36,514 nucleotides of DNA from JAWXVE01 sp044425575 (lineage in GTDB: Bacteria > Bacillota > Clostridia > Lachnospirales > Lachnospiraceae): contig JAWXVE010000017.1 of NCBI GenBank assembly GCA_044425575.1, forward strand, positions 1 through 36,514, given 5' to 3'. Shown here in pieces: positions 26,363-35,218 of the stretch. The notes beneath the pieces are model-generated. The model had not been told where the DNA came from, did no database searches, and saw nothing but the letters and a program-made list of their open reading frames with translations. How positions within the stretch are numbered: position 1 is the first letter of the stretch; every line of letters starts with the position of its first letter. Made by a program: the position numbers and the translations under genes.

Positions 26363-26536
26363 GAAATTGCCTCAAAATGCTGTCTCACCTTTTGACTCCT
26401 AGCGTATGCTAGGTGGGCGACCGCAACGTAACTTCTGCCTTCCTCTGTCTATGGAGGCATGACATCCACTAGGTGATTAGGAATCCCGTTTCAAGTAATT
26501 GTAGGTTCAAAATAGCAAGTCTCAACACTTGAGGTT
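26363..26536 (-). ncRNA. ssrS: 6S RNA
   Basis: A 174-nt transcript candidate in a 333-base gap without coding frames. The ends pair (CCUCAA with UUGAGG, continued by a G-U-containing helix to UGUU/AGCA), enclosing an open central bubble whose left strand has UUUUGAACCUACA and AACGGGAUUCCU, as I recall from Firmicutes 6S RNAs. A terminal arm (GCCUCC...GGAAGGC) and a small CCUAGC/GCUAGG hairpin on the 3' strand complete the 6S shape. 6S RNA binds the housekeeping RNA polymerase holoenzyme and imitates an open promoter. It has its own strong promoter and a downstream terminator. The family call is from sequence memory and fold by eye. Confidence 0.8.
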
Positions 26537-26541
26537 CTTCT

Positions 26542-26570
26542 ATTATATACAATCCCCACTCAAATTACAA
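26542..26570 (-). promoter_or_regulatory. Sigma-A promoter of the 6S RNA
   Basis: TTGTAA (26565-26570), 17-bp spacer, perfect TATAAT (26542-26547); the start would be at about 26535. Confidence 0.85.
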
Positions 26571-26604
26571 CCTAATTTGGAATTTTGTATAAAATTACCA
26601 TGTA

Positions 26605-27354
26605 TTAATCACAATTTACAATCTTACCAAAGTCTGGTTTTAATGCTGCTCCACCTACAAGACCACCATCAATATCTGCTTGTGAGAATAACTCAGCTGC
26701 ACTATCTGCTGATACAGAACCGCCATATTGAATACGAATTGCCTCTGCAGTTCCTTGGTCATACATCTCTCCAATGCATACACGAATTGCTGCACACACT
26801 TCTTGTGCTTGTTGCGTTGTTGCAACTTTACCAGTTCCAATTGCCCAGATTGGTTCGTATGCAATTACTGCTGTTTTTGCTTGTTCTGCTGTTATAGCTA
26901 AGAATGCAATTTTAATCTGTTGACGAATAAAATCAATTGTAACACCTTGTTCTCTTTGTGTAAGTGTTTCACCACAACAAACGATTGGTGTCATACCATG
27001 TTCAAATGCTTTTTTTACTTTTTTGTTTACAGTTTCATCTGTTTCTGCAAAGTATTCTCTTCTCTCAGAGTGACCGATGATTACGTATTTCACACCAACA
27101 TCTGTCAACATATCCGGAGCAATTTCTCCTGTGTATGCGCCACTTTCTTCGTAGTACATATTCTCAGCACCAATTGCAATGTTGGATCCTTTTGCAGCTT
27201 CCATTGCTGGAATAATAGCAATTGCAGGTACACAAAATACTACGTCTGTTGTTTCTGATGCTACTAATGGCTTTAATGTGTTAATTAATTCTACTGCTTT
27301 GCTTGGAGTCATGTTCATTTTCCAATTTCCAGCAACAATTCTTCTTCTTGACAT
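26605..27354 (-). CDS. tpiA: Triosephosphate isomerase
   Basis: 249 residues, standard length. Catalytic residues Asn10/Lys12 (GNWKMN), His95 (IGHSERRE) and Glu167 (AYEPIWAIGTG) are present, with the phosphate loops GGSVS and GGLVGGAAL. It interconverts dihydroxyacetone phosphate and glyceraldehyde-3-phosphate. Last gene of the gap-pgk-tpiA cluster, 70 bases after pgk. Phosphoglycerate mutase and enolase, often next, are not here; a 6S RNA follows instead. Confidence 0.98.
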   Translation of the reverse strand: MSRRRIVAGNWKMNMTPSKAVELINTLKPLVASETTDVVFCVPAIAIIPAMEAAKGSNIAIGAENMYYEESGAYTGEIAPDMLTDVGVKYVIIGHSERREYFAETDETVNKKVKKAFEHGMTPIVCCGETLTQREQGVTIDFIRQQIKIAFLAITAEQAKTAVIAYEPIWAIGTGKVATTQQAQEVCAAIRVCIGEMYDQGTAEAIRIQYGGSVSADSAAELFSQADIDGGLVGGAALKPDFGKIVNCD

Positions 27355-27377
27355 AATTATAATCTCCTATTTGTTCT

Positions 27378-27396
27378 ATGATACGATTGGTATCAT
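27378..27396 (-). repeat. Hairpin in the pgk-tpiA gap
   Basis: Perfect 7-bp stem ATGATAC/GTATCAT with 5-nt loop and no T-run, so not a terminator; it may be an mRNA processing or stability site. Confidence 0.5.
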
Positions 27397-27424
27397 CTTA
27401 TTTATTATTGTCTTCTACGGTATC

Positions 27425-28633
27425 CTATTTGTTGTTTGCACAAGCAACACCTGGAAGTTCTTTTCCTTCTAGGAATTCAAGGCTTGCTCCACCACCTGTA
27501 GAGATGTGGCTCATTTTATCTGCAAATCCTAGAATATTAACTGCTGCTGCTGAATCTCCACCACCAATAATAGTGGTAGCATCTGTCTCTGCTAGTGCTT
27601 CTGCCACTGCAATTGTTCCTTTTGCAAGAATTGGATTTTCGAATACACCCATTGGTCCGTTCCATACAACTGTCTTAGCTGATTTTACAGCATCTGCAAA
27701 TAACTTAGCTGATTTTGGTCCAATATCGAGTCCCATTTTATCTGCTGGCATATATTCTACGTCATCAATTTCCACTTCAATTTCCGCATCAATTGGACTA
27801 GGGAAAGAAGCAGTTGCCACAAAGTCAACTGGTAATAGAAGTTCCTTACCAAGTTTCTCTGCTTTTGCAATCATTTCATTACAGTAATCTAACTTTTCGT
27901 TATCTACAAGTGAAGTTCCAATTTCATAACCTTTTGCTTTTAAGAAGGTGTATGCCATACCACCGCCAATAATAAGTGTATCGCATTTTTCAAGCAAGTT
28001 AGAGATTACATTTAGCTTATCTGCAACTTTTGCTCCACCAAGAATTGCAACGAATGGTCGAACTGGGCTTTCTACTGCATTTCCTAAGAAATCGATTTCT
28101 TTTTGCATCAAGTAACCTACTGCTGCTTCTTTTGCAAGTGCACTTACTCCAACATTTGAGCAGTGTGCTCTATGAGCTGTGCCAAATGCATCAATTACTA
28201 CTATATCACAAATAGAAGATAAGTCTTGTGAGAATGCATCTCCATTCTTCGTTTCTTCTATTCTATAACGTGTGTTTTCTAATAAAATCACGTCTCCATC
28301 TTTCATTGCTTCTACTGCTGCTTTTGCATTTGGTCCAACTACTTCTGGGTCTGCTGCAAATTTCACTTCTTGTCCTAACAATTCTGTTAAAGCTTCTGCA
28401 ACTGGCTTAAGTGATAATTCAGGCTTTGGTTCACCCTTTGGTTTTCCTAAGTGTGAGCAAAGAATTACTTTTCCACCATCTGCAATTAACTTCTTAATAG
28501 TTGGTAATGCAGCTGTTAAGCGATTCTTGTCTGTTATAACTCCCTCTTTTAATGGAACATTAAAATCACATCTACATAATACGCGTTGTCCTTTTACTTG
28601 AATATCATCTACTGATTTCTTATTTAATGACAT
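27425..28633 (-). CDS. pgk: Phosphoglycerate kinase
   Basis: 402 residues, standard monomeric PGK. It transfers phosphate from 1,3-bisphosphoglycerate to ADP. Signatures: RVLCRCDFNVPLKEG near the start, ILLENTRY, FGTAHRAHCSNVG, ILGGAKVADK, VVWNGPMGVFE and the nucleotide loop IIGGGDSAAAV. It lies between gap and tpiA, with an intrinsic terminator in the gap-pgk spacer that would lower expression relative to gap. Confidence 0.98.
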   Translation of the reverse strand: MSLNKKSVDDIQVKGQRVLCRCDFNVPLKEGVITDKNRLTAALPTIKKLIADGGKVILCSHLGKPKGEPKPELSLKPVAEALTELLGQEVKFAADPEVVGPNAKAAVEAMKDGDVILLENTRYRIEETKNGDAFSQDLSSICDIVVIDAFGTAHRAHCSNVGVSALAKEAAVGYLMQKEIDFLGNAVESPVRPFVAILGGAKVADKLNVISNLLEKCDTLIIGGGMAYTFLKAKGYEIGTSLVDNEKLDYCNEMIAKAEKLGKELLLPVDFVATASFPSPIDAEIEVEIDDVEYMPADKMGLDIGPKSAKLFADAVKSAKTVVWNGPMGVFENPILAKGTIAVAEALAETDATTIIGGGDSAAAVNILGFADKMSHISTGGGASLEFLEGKELPGVACANNK

Positions 28634-28665
28634 AGCTTCTCCCTCTTTTCCTATTTGATTAAGAT

Positions 28666-28694
28666 AAAAAAGGTCCAGTCCATAAGACTGGACC
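28666..28694 (-). terminator. Intercistronic terminator between gap and pgk
   Basis: 9-bp GC-rich stem GGTCCAGTC/GACTGGACC with 5-nt loop and U6. A 14-bp palindrome GACCTAATTAGGTC (28691-28704) overlaps its first arm and could compete with it. Confidence 0.88.
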
Positions 28695-28728
28695 TAATTA
28701 GGTCATGTTAAAACTCTTAATACAATTC

Positions 28729-29739
28729 TTATAATTCAGCGAAGTATTTGATTGTACGAACCATTTGGCTTGTGTAAGAGTTTTCATTGTCATACCAAGA
28801 TACTACTTGAACTTGTGTATTACCATCTACTGTAGGTACTACCATTGTTTGAGTCGCATCGAATAATGAACCAAAGTTAATTCCGATGATATCACCAGAT
28901 ACTAATTCTTCTTCTGTATATCCAAAAGATTCATTTGCTGCTGCTTTCATAGCTGCATTAATTTCGTCTTTTGTTACGCTTCCCTTTACAACTGCAACAA
29001 GAAGTGTAGTAGATCCTGTACAAGTAGGTACACGTTGTGCAGAACCGATTAATAATCCGTTTAATTCAGGAACAACAAGTCCAATTGCTTTAGCAGCACC
29101 TGTTGAGTTTGGAACGATATTTTCAGCAGCTGCACGAGCTCTTCTTAAGTCGTTCTTAGGGTGTGGTCCATCAAGAGTCATTTGATCTCCTGTGTAAGCA
29201 TGTACAGTTGTCATGATACCAGATTGGATTTTCGCTAATTTGTTAAGAGCGTCAGCCATTGGTGCAAGACAGTTTGTTGTACAAGAAGCAGCTGAGATTA
29301 CAGTATCAGAAGCTTTTAATACATCATGGTTAACATTGTATACTACTGTTGGAAGGTCATCGCCAGCTGGTGCTGAGATAACAACTTTCTTAGCGCCTGC
29401 TGTAATATGTGCAGATGCTGCTGATTTTGATGCGAAGAATCCAGTACACTCAAGTACTACATCTACTCCTAAGTCTCCCCATGGAAGATCTTTTGGATCT
29501 CTTTGTGCGTAGATTTTGATTTCTTTGCCATCTACTGTGATTGAATCATCACCTGCAACTACTTTATCAGCTAGTACATATCTTCCTTGTGCTGAATCAT
29601 ATTTTAATAAATGAGCAAGCATCTTAGGATTGGTTAAATCATTAATTGCTACCACTTCATAACCTTCTGCTCCAAACATTTGTCTGAATGCAAGACGTCC
29701 AATACGTCCAAAACCATTAATTGCTACTTTAACTGCCAT
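28729..29739 (-). CDS. gap: Glyceraldehyde-3-phosphate dehydrogenase (type I)
   Basis: 336 residues. NAD-binding GFGRIGR (9-15), catalytic Cys153 in SCTTNCLAP, His in TTVHAYTGDQ and the C-terminal SWYDNENSYTSQMVRT are all present. It oxidises glyceraldehyde-3-phosphate to 1,3-bisphosphoglycerate. First gene of gap-pgk-tpiA, with a strong promoter, an inverted repeat in the leader and GGAGGAATTAACA just before the ATG at 29739. Its codons look like those of a very highly expressed gene. Confidence 0.98.
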   Translation of the reverse strand: MAVKVAINGFGRIGRLAFRQMFGAEGYEVVAINDLTNPKMLAHLLKYDSAQGRYVLADKVVAGDDSITVDGKEIKIYAQRDPKDLPWGDLGVDVVLECTGFFASKSAASAHITAGAKKVVISAPAGDDLPTVVYNVNHDVLKASDTVISAASCTTNCLAPMADALNKLAKIQSGIMTTVHAYTGDQMTLDGPHPKNDLRRARAAAENIVPNSTGAAKAIGLVVPELNGLLIGSAQRVPTCTGSTTLLVAVVKGSVTKDEINAAMKAAANESFGYTEEELVSGDIIGINFGSLFDATQTMVVPTVDGNTQVQVVSWYDNENSYTSQMVRTIKYFAEL

Positions 29740-29778
29740 TGTTAATTCCTCCTAGAATTTAATTTATTGTATTTTGTT

Positions 29779-29809
29779 AATCATTTAACGAGTAAACGAT
29801 AAAATGATT
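29779..29809 (-). promoter_or_regulatory. Inverted repeat in the gap leader (possible operator or mRNA hairpin)
   Basis: AATCATTTAACG (29779-29790) faces CGATAAAATGATT (29797-29809), 6-nt loop, one bulge. It lies downstream of the -10, so it could be a repressor site or a 5'-stabilising hairpin. Confidence 0.45.
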
Positions 29810-29831
29810 GTCAACATTTACAAGCACATTT

Positions 29832-29860
29832 ATAATACCTAATTTATGGGAAAATAGCAA
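29832..29860 (-). promoter_or_regulatory. Sigma-A promoter of gap
   Basis: TTGCTA (29855-29860), 17-bp spacer, TATTAT (29832-29837), about 92 bases before the gap start. Confidence 0.75.
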
Positions 29861-30000
29861 GGTCTTTTTTATATTTTGTATAAAATCTTTTTAGAACAAC
29901 CTTTTTCCTATTTTTCTTTGCACCTACTCATAAAGTATGATACATTATTTGCAATACTAAATAGACACCTATAACCCTTAACGGAAAGGACCTTACTCTT

Positions 30001-30819
30001 ATGCCAATAACAGCTGACTTCCATGTACATTCAGAATTTTCGGGAGATTGTGATGCTCCTATGGAGGATATGGTCACACGTGGGATTGCACTGGGCTATG
30101 ATGCCCTTTGTATTACAGAGCACCATGATGATTATTATCCGTACACCCACGGGGAACCCTTTGACTTATTTACCTTAGACACACCATCATACCACCGTAA
30201 ATATATGCGTTTACAAGAGAAGTACAAGGATCAAATCAAACTCCTCTTTGGGGTAGAGCTTGGTGTTCAACACCACATTGCTGCTACTTGTAATACGTAT
30301 GCACAAGCGTATCCCTTTGATTTTATTATTGCCTCTTCTCATCTATGCAACGAAAAAGATCCCTATTACATAGACTTTTTTGATGGCAAAGAAGAATCAG
30401 AAGCATATCTGGAATATTTTCAATCTATTCTTGCTAATATTAAAATGTTTCAGAACTTTGATGTATATGGCCACTTAGATTATATTGTACGCTATGGTCC
30501 TAATAAGAATCGTGATTATTCCTATTCTAAATATAGTGATGTGATAGATTCCATTCTCCGCCTACTCATTGAACATGGGAAAGGCATTGAGGTTAATGCC
30601 TCTGGACTTAAATATCAGTTAGAACAAACACACCCTTGCAACGACATTATAAAACGCTACCATGAGCTAGGGGGCGAGATTCTTACCATCGGTTCTGATG
30701 CCCATGCTCCACACCACATTGGGTATGAATTCCCTACAATTAGAGATTCCTTGTATTCCATTGGGTTCCGTTATTACACTATATTTGAAAAGCGTAAGCC
30801 AATTTTCCGCCCCTTGTAA
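30001..30819 (+). CDS. PHP-family histidinol-phosphatase (HisJ/HisK type)
   Basis: 272 residues. PHP metal-binding motifs occur in order: DFHVHS (HxH), TEHHD, GVELG (Glu), SSHLC, YGHLDY and GSDAH at about 233. The trinuclear-metal fold and length match the monofunctional histidinol-phosphate phosphatases that remove phosphate from histidinol phosphate in histidine synthesis, though other PHP substrates are possible. It stands alone without other his genes. AAAGGACCTTACTCTT precedes the ATG at 30001. A promoter is not clear: a TATGAT lies near 29938 but has only a poor -35. Confidence 0.9.
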   Translation: MPITADFHVHSEFSGDCDAPMEDMVTRGIALGYDALCITEHHDDYYPYTHGEPFDLFTLDTPSYHRKYMRLQEKYKDQIKLLFGVELGVQHHIAATCNTYAQAYPFDFIIASSHLCNEKDPYYIDFFDGKEESEAYLEYFQSILANIKMFQNFDVYGHLDYIVRYGPNKNRDYSYSKYSDVIDSILRLLIEHGKGIEVNASGLKYQLEQTHPCNDIIKRYHELGGEILTIGSDAHAPHHIGYEFPTIRDSLYSIGFRYYTIFEKRKPIFRPL

Positions 30820-30840
30820 TAGGTGATTCTACTAAAACTC

Positions 30841-32685
30841 CTAACCAACCTTTTCAAATTGTGAGTTGTATAATTCCGCATAGAATCCCTTTTGCTCTAA
30901 CAACTCTAAGTGCGTTCCCTTTTCAATTACATCGCCATCTTTCATTACAAGAATCAAATCTGCATTCTTAATAGTAGACAGCCTATGAGCAATAACAAAG
31001 GAAGTACGGTTTTCCATTAATTGATCCATAGCTTCTTGGATTTTAAGTTCTGTTCTTGTATCAATGGAAGAAGTTGCTTCATCCAATATAATAATAGGCT
31101 TATCTGCAATCATAGCACGTGCAATGGTTAATTGTTGCTTTTGACCAGCTGATAAATTCAATGCATCATTTAATACGGTATGATAACCATGTGGTAATGT
31201 TCGAATAAAGTGGTGCAGTCCTACTGCTTTGCAAGCTTCTTCTAGTTGTTGATCACTAGTATTTTCCGAACAATAGATTAGATTATCTCGCAAGGTTCCC
31301 TCAAATAACCAAGTGTCTTGTAACACCATACAGAATTGAGAATGAACCTCTTCTCTTTTTACATCACGGATGGAAATATTATCAATTAAGATATTCCCCG
31401 ATTGCATTTCATAGAATCGCATTAATAAGTTCACCATCGTTGTCTTACCTGCACCAGTTGGACCTACAATTGCAATCTTCTCTCCTGCTTTCACACTCGC
31501 GCTAAAATCATTAATGATAATCTTGTCTGAATCATATCCAAAGTGTACATTTTGAAATTCTATATTACCTTCTACATTCGTTAAAGTCGCCGATTTATGG
31601 GACTCATCACTCATTTCTTCTTCCTCTAAGAATTCAAACACTCGTTCCGCAGCCGCCGCACCAGATTGAAGATTCTGCATTCCTTGTGCCACTTGACCAA
31701 GGGGTTGGGTAAATAAACGAATGTATACCATAAAGGCTACAATCACACCAAAGGAAATCACGTTGTTCATAGCTAATAATGCACCTACAATACAAACACA
31801 TACATAGCCAAGATTTCCAATAAAAGTCATAACTGGCATCATAAGACCAGACATAGCTTGGGCACGAAATGCACTTTCTTTCAATTCTTGGTTAATGGAA
31901 TGAAATACTTTCGTAGCCTCTTCTTCCCCATTGTAGACTTTGACTACTGTATGACCAGCATACATCTCTTCAATGTGTCCATTGATTTCTCCTAAATGCT
32001 TTTGTTGACGCTTAAAGTATTTCTGGGATAATTTCATGACTGTCATCATAAATACAAAGCCAAATATAGTTGATAAAATTGCAGTAATCGTTAAAGTCAC
32101 ATTCGTAATTGCCATCATAATAACGGAACCAACCAGTAAGGTAATGGCTGATATAAGTGTTCCCACTGATTGTGTTAACGTCTGTCCAATGGTATCCACA
32201 TCATTGGTCACCCTTGATAATACGTCACCTTTGGAATGTGTGGAGAAATACTTCATTGGTAAGCGATTAATCTTGCCACCAATGTCACTACGCAATCTCT
32301 TTGCAACACCCTGCATAACCGTAGCCATAATCACACCTTGTAAAATGGATAGTACATAGCTTAACGCATAAACACAAACAAGAAAAATACCAATCTTGTA
32401 AATTGCATCCATATCAATGCTTGTCATAATACCTGCTGTAATCTCATCGGTTAAGCGTGATAAATTATCTGGTCCCATTAAGGTAAGTATTGAGCCACCC
32501 ATTGCAAAAATCACTGCAAGAACCATAAAGGCACTAGCACCTTTTGCATACTGGATTAATTGTTTCATAATACCTTTAAAGTCTTTTGCCTTCTCTCCTG
32601 CACCCATAGGACCACCTGGACCTCCCGGGCCTCTTCGTTGCGGTCTCCCGCTTGCTGAACCTAATTCATATTCATTCTTTTTCAT
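30841..32685 (-). CDS. ABC exporter half-transporter B (TM-NBD), catalytic partner
   Basis: 614 residues. A Gly/Pro-rich cytoplasmic lead (GRPQRRGPGGPGGPMG, 13-28), six TM helices (about 50-330), then the ATPase domain: Walker A GPTGAGKTT (408-416), Walker B IIILDE with catalytic Glu536, and switch His567 (AHRLSTI). The signature is LSAGQ (511-515) instead of LSGGQ. It is the third gene of the MarR-ABC-ABC unit, 47 nt after its partner, and together they fit the heterodimeric multidrug exporter type (BmrCD, LmrCD, TM287/288). The gap to the convergent PHP gene is only 21 bases, with no terminator seen. Confidence 0.93.
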   Translation of the reverse strand: MKKNEYELGSASGRPQRRGPGGPGGPMGAGEKAKDFKGIMKQLIQYAKGASAFMVLAVIFAMGGSILTLMGPDNLSRLTDEITAGIMTSIDMDAIYKIGIFLVCVYALSYVLSILQGVIMATVMQGVAKRLRSDIGGKINRLPMKYFSTHSKGDVLSRVTNDVDTIGQTLTQSVGTLISAITLLVGSVIMMAITNVTLTITAILSTIFGFVFMMTVMKLSQKYFKRQQKHLGEINGHIEEMYAGHTVVKVYNGEEEATKVFHSINQELKESAFRAQAMSGLMMPVMTFIGNLGYVCVCIVGALLAMNNVISFGVIVAFMVYIRLFTQPLGQVAQGMQNLQSGAAAAERVFEFLEEEEMSDESHKSATLTNVEGNIEFQNVHFGYDSDKIIINDFSASVKAGEKIAIVGPTGAGKTTMVNLLMRFYEMQSGNILIDNISIRDVKREEVHSQFCMVLQDTWLFEGTLRDNLIYCSENTSDQQLEEACKAVGLHHFIRTLPHGYHTVLNDALNLSAGQKQQLTIARAMIADKPIIILDEATSSIDTRTELKIQEAMDQLMENRTSFVIAHRLSTIKNADLILVMKDGDVIEKGTHLELLEQKGFYAELYNSQFEKVG

Positions 32686-32732
32686 GATAAACTTGCCATT
32701 CCTTTCTCTAAGTACTTCTACGGATTATATGT

Positions 32733-34490
32733 TTAGACTAGCTCTTCTTCAGACAATTGTGATAACGCGATTTGTTTATATACTTCACAATTCTGTAACA
32801 GTTCTTGGTGTTTTCCCATTCCTGCAACTTCGCCATCTTCTATTACAATAATTTGATCTGCATCGCGAATGGTACCAATTCTTTGACCAACAATAAGTCT
32901 TGTGGTATTTTTGCATTCTTCTTGTAATGCATGGCGTAACTTTTGATCTGTTTTATAATCGAGAGCACTGAAGGAATCATCAAATATAAAGATTTCTGGA
33001 TCGCGGTAAATAGCCCGCGCAATGGATAATCTTTGCTTTTGCCCTCCTGATAGATTCCGTCCACCCTGCGCAACATGAGCTTGGTATTTTTCATGAAAAT
33101 TATTCACAAAGTCACCCGCTTGTGCCGTTTCTACCGCTTTGTCCATTTCCAATACTAGTTCTTGCTCTTTTCCATTATCTCCATACGTTACATTCGTCTC
33201 AATTGTACCAGAAAATAAGGTGGCTCTTTGGGATACGTATCCAATCAAATTATTGAGCGCATTTTGTGAATACTCTTTCACATTGATTCCATTAATAAGA
33301 ACTTCTCCTTGGGTTGCATCGTAAAAGCGTGGCACCAAGTTGATTATGGTACTTTTACCAGAACCAGTCGCTCCAATTAAGGCAACTACTTCACCTTGCT
33401 TCGCTGTAAAAGAAATATTATGGAGTACATAATCTTCGGCATCTGGATATTTAAAGCTTACATTACGAAATTCCACTTCTCCAACTTTACCGTTAAGTCC
33501 AGAAGTTTTGGTCCCATTCTGTATGGTAAGTGGTGTCTCTAACACTTCATTAATACGACCTGCCGCAACACTTGCTCTTGGCAACAACATAAAAACAATG
33601 ACTAACATCATAAAGGCCATAACTACTTGCATTCCATAGGCAGAGAAAACGACCATATCAGAAAACAGGGTGATTCGTTCCATTCCCACTGCTTCATTAA
33701 TAATTACAGCACCCACCAAATAAACACCTAGGACTAATCCATTGCTAATCATTTGAATGGATGGCATAAGAAAGGACATCGTCCTTGCAGTAAAAAGATT
33801 TGTTTTGGTCAGTTCTAGATTAGCCTTTTCAAACTTATTCATCTGATATTCTTCCGCATTGTAGGCTCTGACTACATTAAGTCCATCCAATTGTTCTCTG
33901 GCAACACGGTTAATGTTATCCGTTAATTGTTGCAATATCTTAAACCTTGGAACAGCTAAAGACAGGCAAATACTAACGATGGTAAGTAAGACTAATACTG
34001 CAATGGCAGTCACTACCGTCCATGCAGAATTTTTATCTGAAATCTTAATAATAGCCCACACAGCAGTAATTGGTGCTTTTATTAACATTTGCATTCCCAT
34101 TACAATTAACATCTGTACTTGTGTAATGTCATTAGTGGTTCGTGTAATAAGACTAGCAGTGGAAAAAGAATTCACTTCTTGCATGGAAAATTCCATTACT
34201 TTATGAAATACTTTTCCCCTTGTAATATAGGCAAAATTAGAAGCTATTCTGGCTGCAATAATGGCCACAACTACTGCTATGGCAAGACTTCCAAATGCAC
34301 ATGCTAACATTTTAGCACCTGCAATATAGACCTCTTCAATGGCACTACCCTCTGTTTGGACTAGCAATGTGATTTCCGACATATAATCCGGTAATCGCAG
34401 GTCTAAAAATGTCTGTGTACAAGTAAATAGTAATACGAAAAAGGCAAGTATTACTTCTGTTTTGGTTAAATTCTTTAATACTTTAATCAT
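32733..34490 (-). CDS. ABC exporter half-transporter A (TM-NBD), degenerate-site partner
   Basis: 585 residues from the ATG at 34490, chosen because GGAGATTATC precedes it; the ATG at 34502 has no ribosome site. Six TM helices (about 10-310) and an ATPase domain with Walker A GATGSGKST (373-381) and signature LSGGQ (480-484). The catalytic Glu after Walker B is Asp (FIFDD, Asp505) and the switch His is Gln (VGQRIGTI, Gln536). These are the standard changes of the non-hydrolytic half in heterodimeric exporters, whose site is completed by the LSAGQ of the partner. Confidence 0.93.
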   Translation of the reverse strand: MIKVLKNLTKTEVILAFFVLLFTCTQTFLDLRLPDYMSEITLLVQTEGSAIEEVYIAGAKMLACAFGSLAIAVVVAIIAARIASNFAYITRGKVFHKVMEFSMQEVNSFSTASLITRTTNDITQVQMLIVMGMQMLIKAPITAVWAIIKISDKNSAWTVVTAIAVLVLLTIVSICLSLAVPRFKILQQLTDNINRVAREQLDGLNVVRAYNAEEYQMNKFEKANLELTKTNLFTARTMSFLMPSIQMISNGLVLGVYLVGAVIINEAVGMERITLFSDMVVFSAYGMQVVMAFMMLVIVFMLLPRASVAAGRINEVLETPLTIQNGTKTSGLNGKVGEVEFRNVSFKYPDAEDYVLHNISFTAKQGEVVALIGATGSGKSTIINLVPRFYDATQGEVLINGINVKEYSQNALNNLIGYVSQRATLFSGTIETNVTYGDNGKEQELVLEMDKAVETAQAGDFVNNFHEKYQAHVAQGGRNLSGGQKQRLSIARAIYRDPEIFIFDDSFSALDYKTDQKLRHALQEECKNTTRLIVGQRIGTIRDADQIIVIEDGEVAGMGKHQELLQNCEVYKQIALSQLSEEELV

Positions 34491-34511
34491 GATAATCTCC
34501 ATTCTTATAAC

Positions 34512-34526
34512 GCCTAAATATTAGGC
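34512..34526 (-). promoter_or_regulatory. Short palindrome upstream of the ABC genes
   Basis: Perfect GCCTAA/TTAGGC with a 3-nt loop, between marR and the first ABC gene. It resembles neither MarR operator and may be an mRNA hairpin. Confidence 0.35.
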
Positions 34527-34556
34527 ATAGGCATAAATTTACGTTTGAAAATACAA

Positions 34557-35033
34557 TTATTCACACGTTTCATCACTTGCATCAATCAATTCATCTCGTA
34601 TGTTGTCATGCATTCCTTCATGAATAATTCCTTTAAATTCATTCATACATTGAAACACATCCCGAATCTTATCTAATCCAAACTGATCAACCAACTTCTC
34701 TATAGAGCATTCCATTTGTTGATGGATTGTATTCATTATTCTATGACCTTGTTCTGATAAAGATACTATGGTAATTCTTCCGTCTACTTGGGAATTCGTC
34801 TTGATAATGAAACCTTTTCGTTCCATCTTTTTTAACAAAACTGCCATACGTGCTGTGCTAATACCAAGTGCACTACTAATATCTTTCGACTTTACATTTG
34901 TCTCCTGTTCACTTAAAAATTTTAAAACTGCTATGGTTCCACTTTCATGTTCACGCATTTCGTCAAATGCATGGTGTGGTCGATTTTCATGGAACAATCG
35001 CATTCCTTCCCTTATTTCTTCTTTCGTTGCCAT
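34557..35033 (-). CDS. MarR-family transcriptional regulator
   Basis: 158 residues. Winged helix-turn-helix: helix region VKSKDISSALGISTARMAVLLKKMERKGFIIK followed by the wing SQVDGRITIVSLSEQG. It starts at ATG 35033 behind the excellent AAGGAGGTGCCCT; the open frame up to 35093 would run through the promoter. First gene of an operon with two ABC exporter halves (67 nt gap). Two palindromes on its promoter make it a probable autorepressor released by a substrate of the exporter. Confidence 0.93.
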   Translation of the reverse strand: MATKEEIREGMRLFHENRPHHAFDEMREHESGTIAVLKFLSEQETNVKSKDISSALGISTARMAVLLKKMERKGFIIKTNSQVDGRITIVSLSEQGHRIMNTIHQQMECSIEKLVDQFGLDKIRDVFQCMNEFKGIIHEGMHDNIRDELIDASDETCE

Positions 35034-35050
35034 AGGGCACCTCCTTTTAA

Positions 35051-35063
35051 CTAACTTAGTTAG
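35051..35063. promoter_or_regulatory. MarR operator 2
   Basis: Perfect palindrome CTAACTTAGTTAG just downstream of the -10. Confidence 0.75.
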
Positions 35064-35064
35064 C

Positions 35065-35093
35065 ATTCTATCATAGCTAACGCAGTTAGTCAA
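35065..35093 (-). promoter_or_regulatory. Sigma-A promoter of the marR-ABC operon
   Basis: TTGACT (35088-35093), 17-bp spacer, TAGAAT (35065-35070). Confidence 0.85.
35077..35089. promoter_or_regulatory. MarR operator 1
   Basis: CTAACGCAGTTAG, same half-sites CTAAC/GTTAG as operator 2, centred 26 bp away and lying between the -35 and -10. Confidence 0.75.
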
Positions 35094-35180
35094 TGATTTT
35101 TTTATGATTCCATTGATATTGTCTGTAAAGCTTATCTAACTGTAATGGATTCATCGTTCAGATAATTGATATTGCAAAAT

Positions 35181-35218
35181 CCCCATAAAGAAGCACGTAA
35201 AATCGCTAATTTATGGGG
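35181..35218 (-). terminator. Possible terminator of the Rpn-type gene
   Basis: 9-bp stem CCCCATAAA (35181-35189) with TTTATGGGG (35210-35218) and a 20-nt loop, then ATTTTGC on the minus strand. The long loop and short U-run make it a weak case. Confidence 0.5.

Noticed and set aside
34527..34556. A third copy of the two-hairpin leader before the ABC genes
   Set aside because: Only a short CGTAAATTT-like stretch resembles it; neither hairpin pairs properly.
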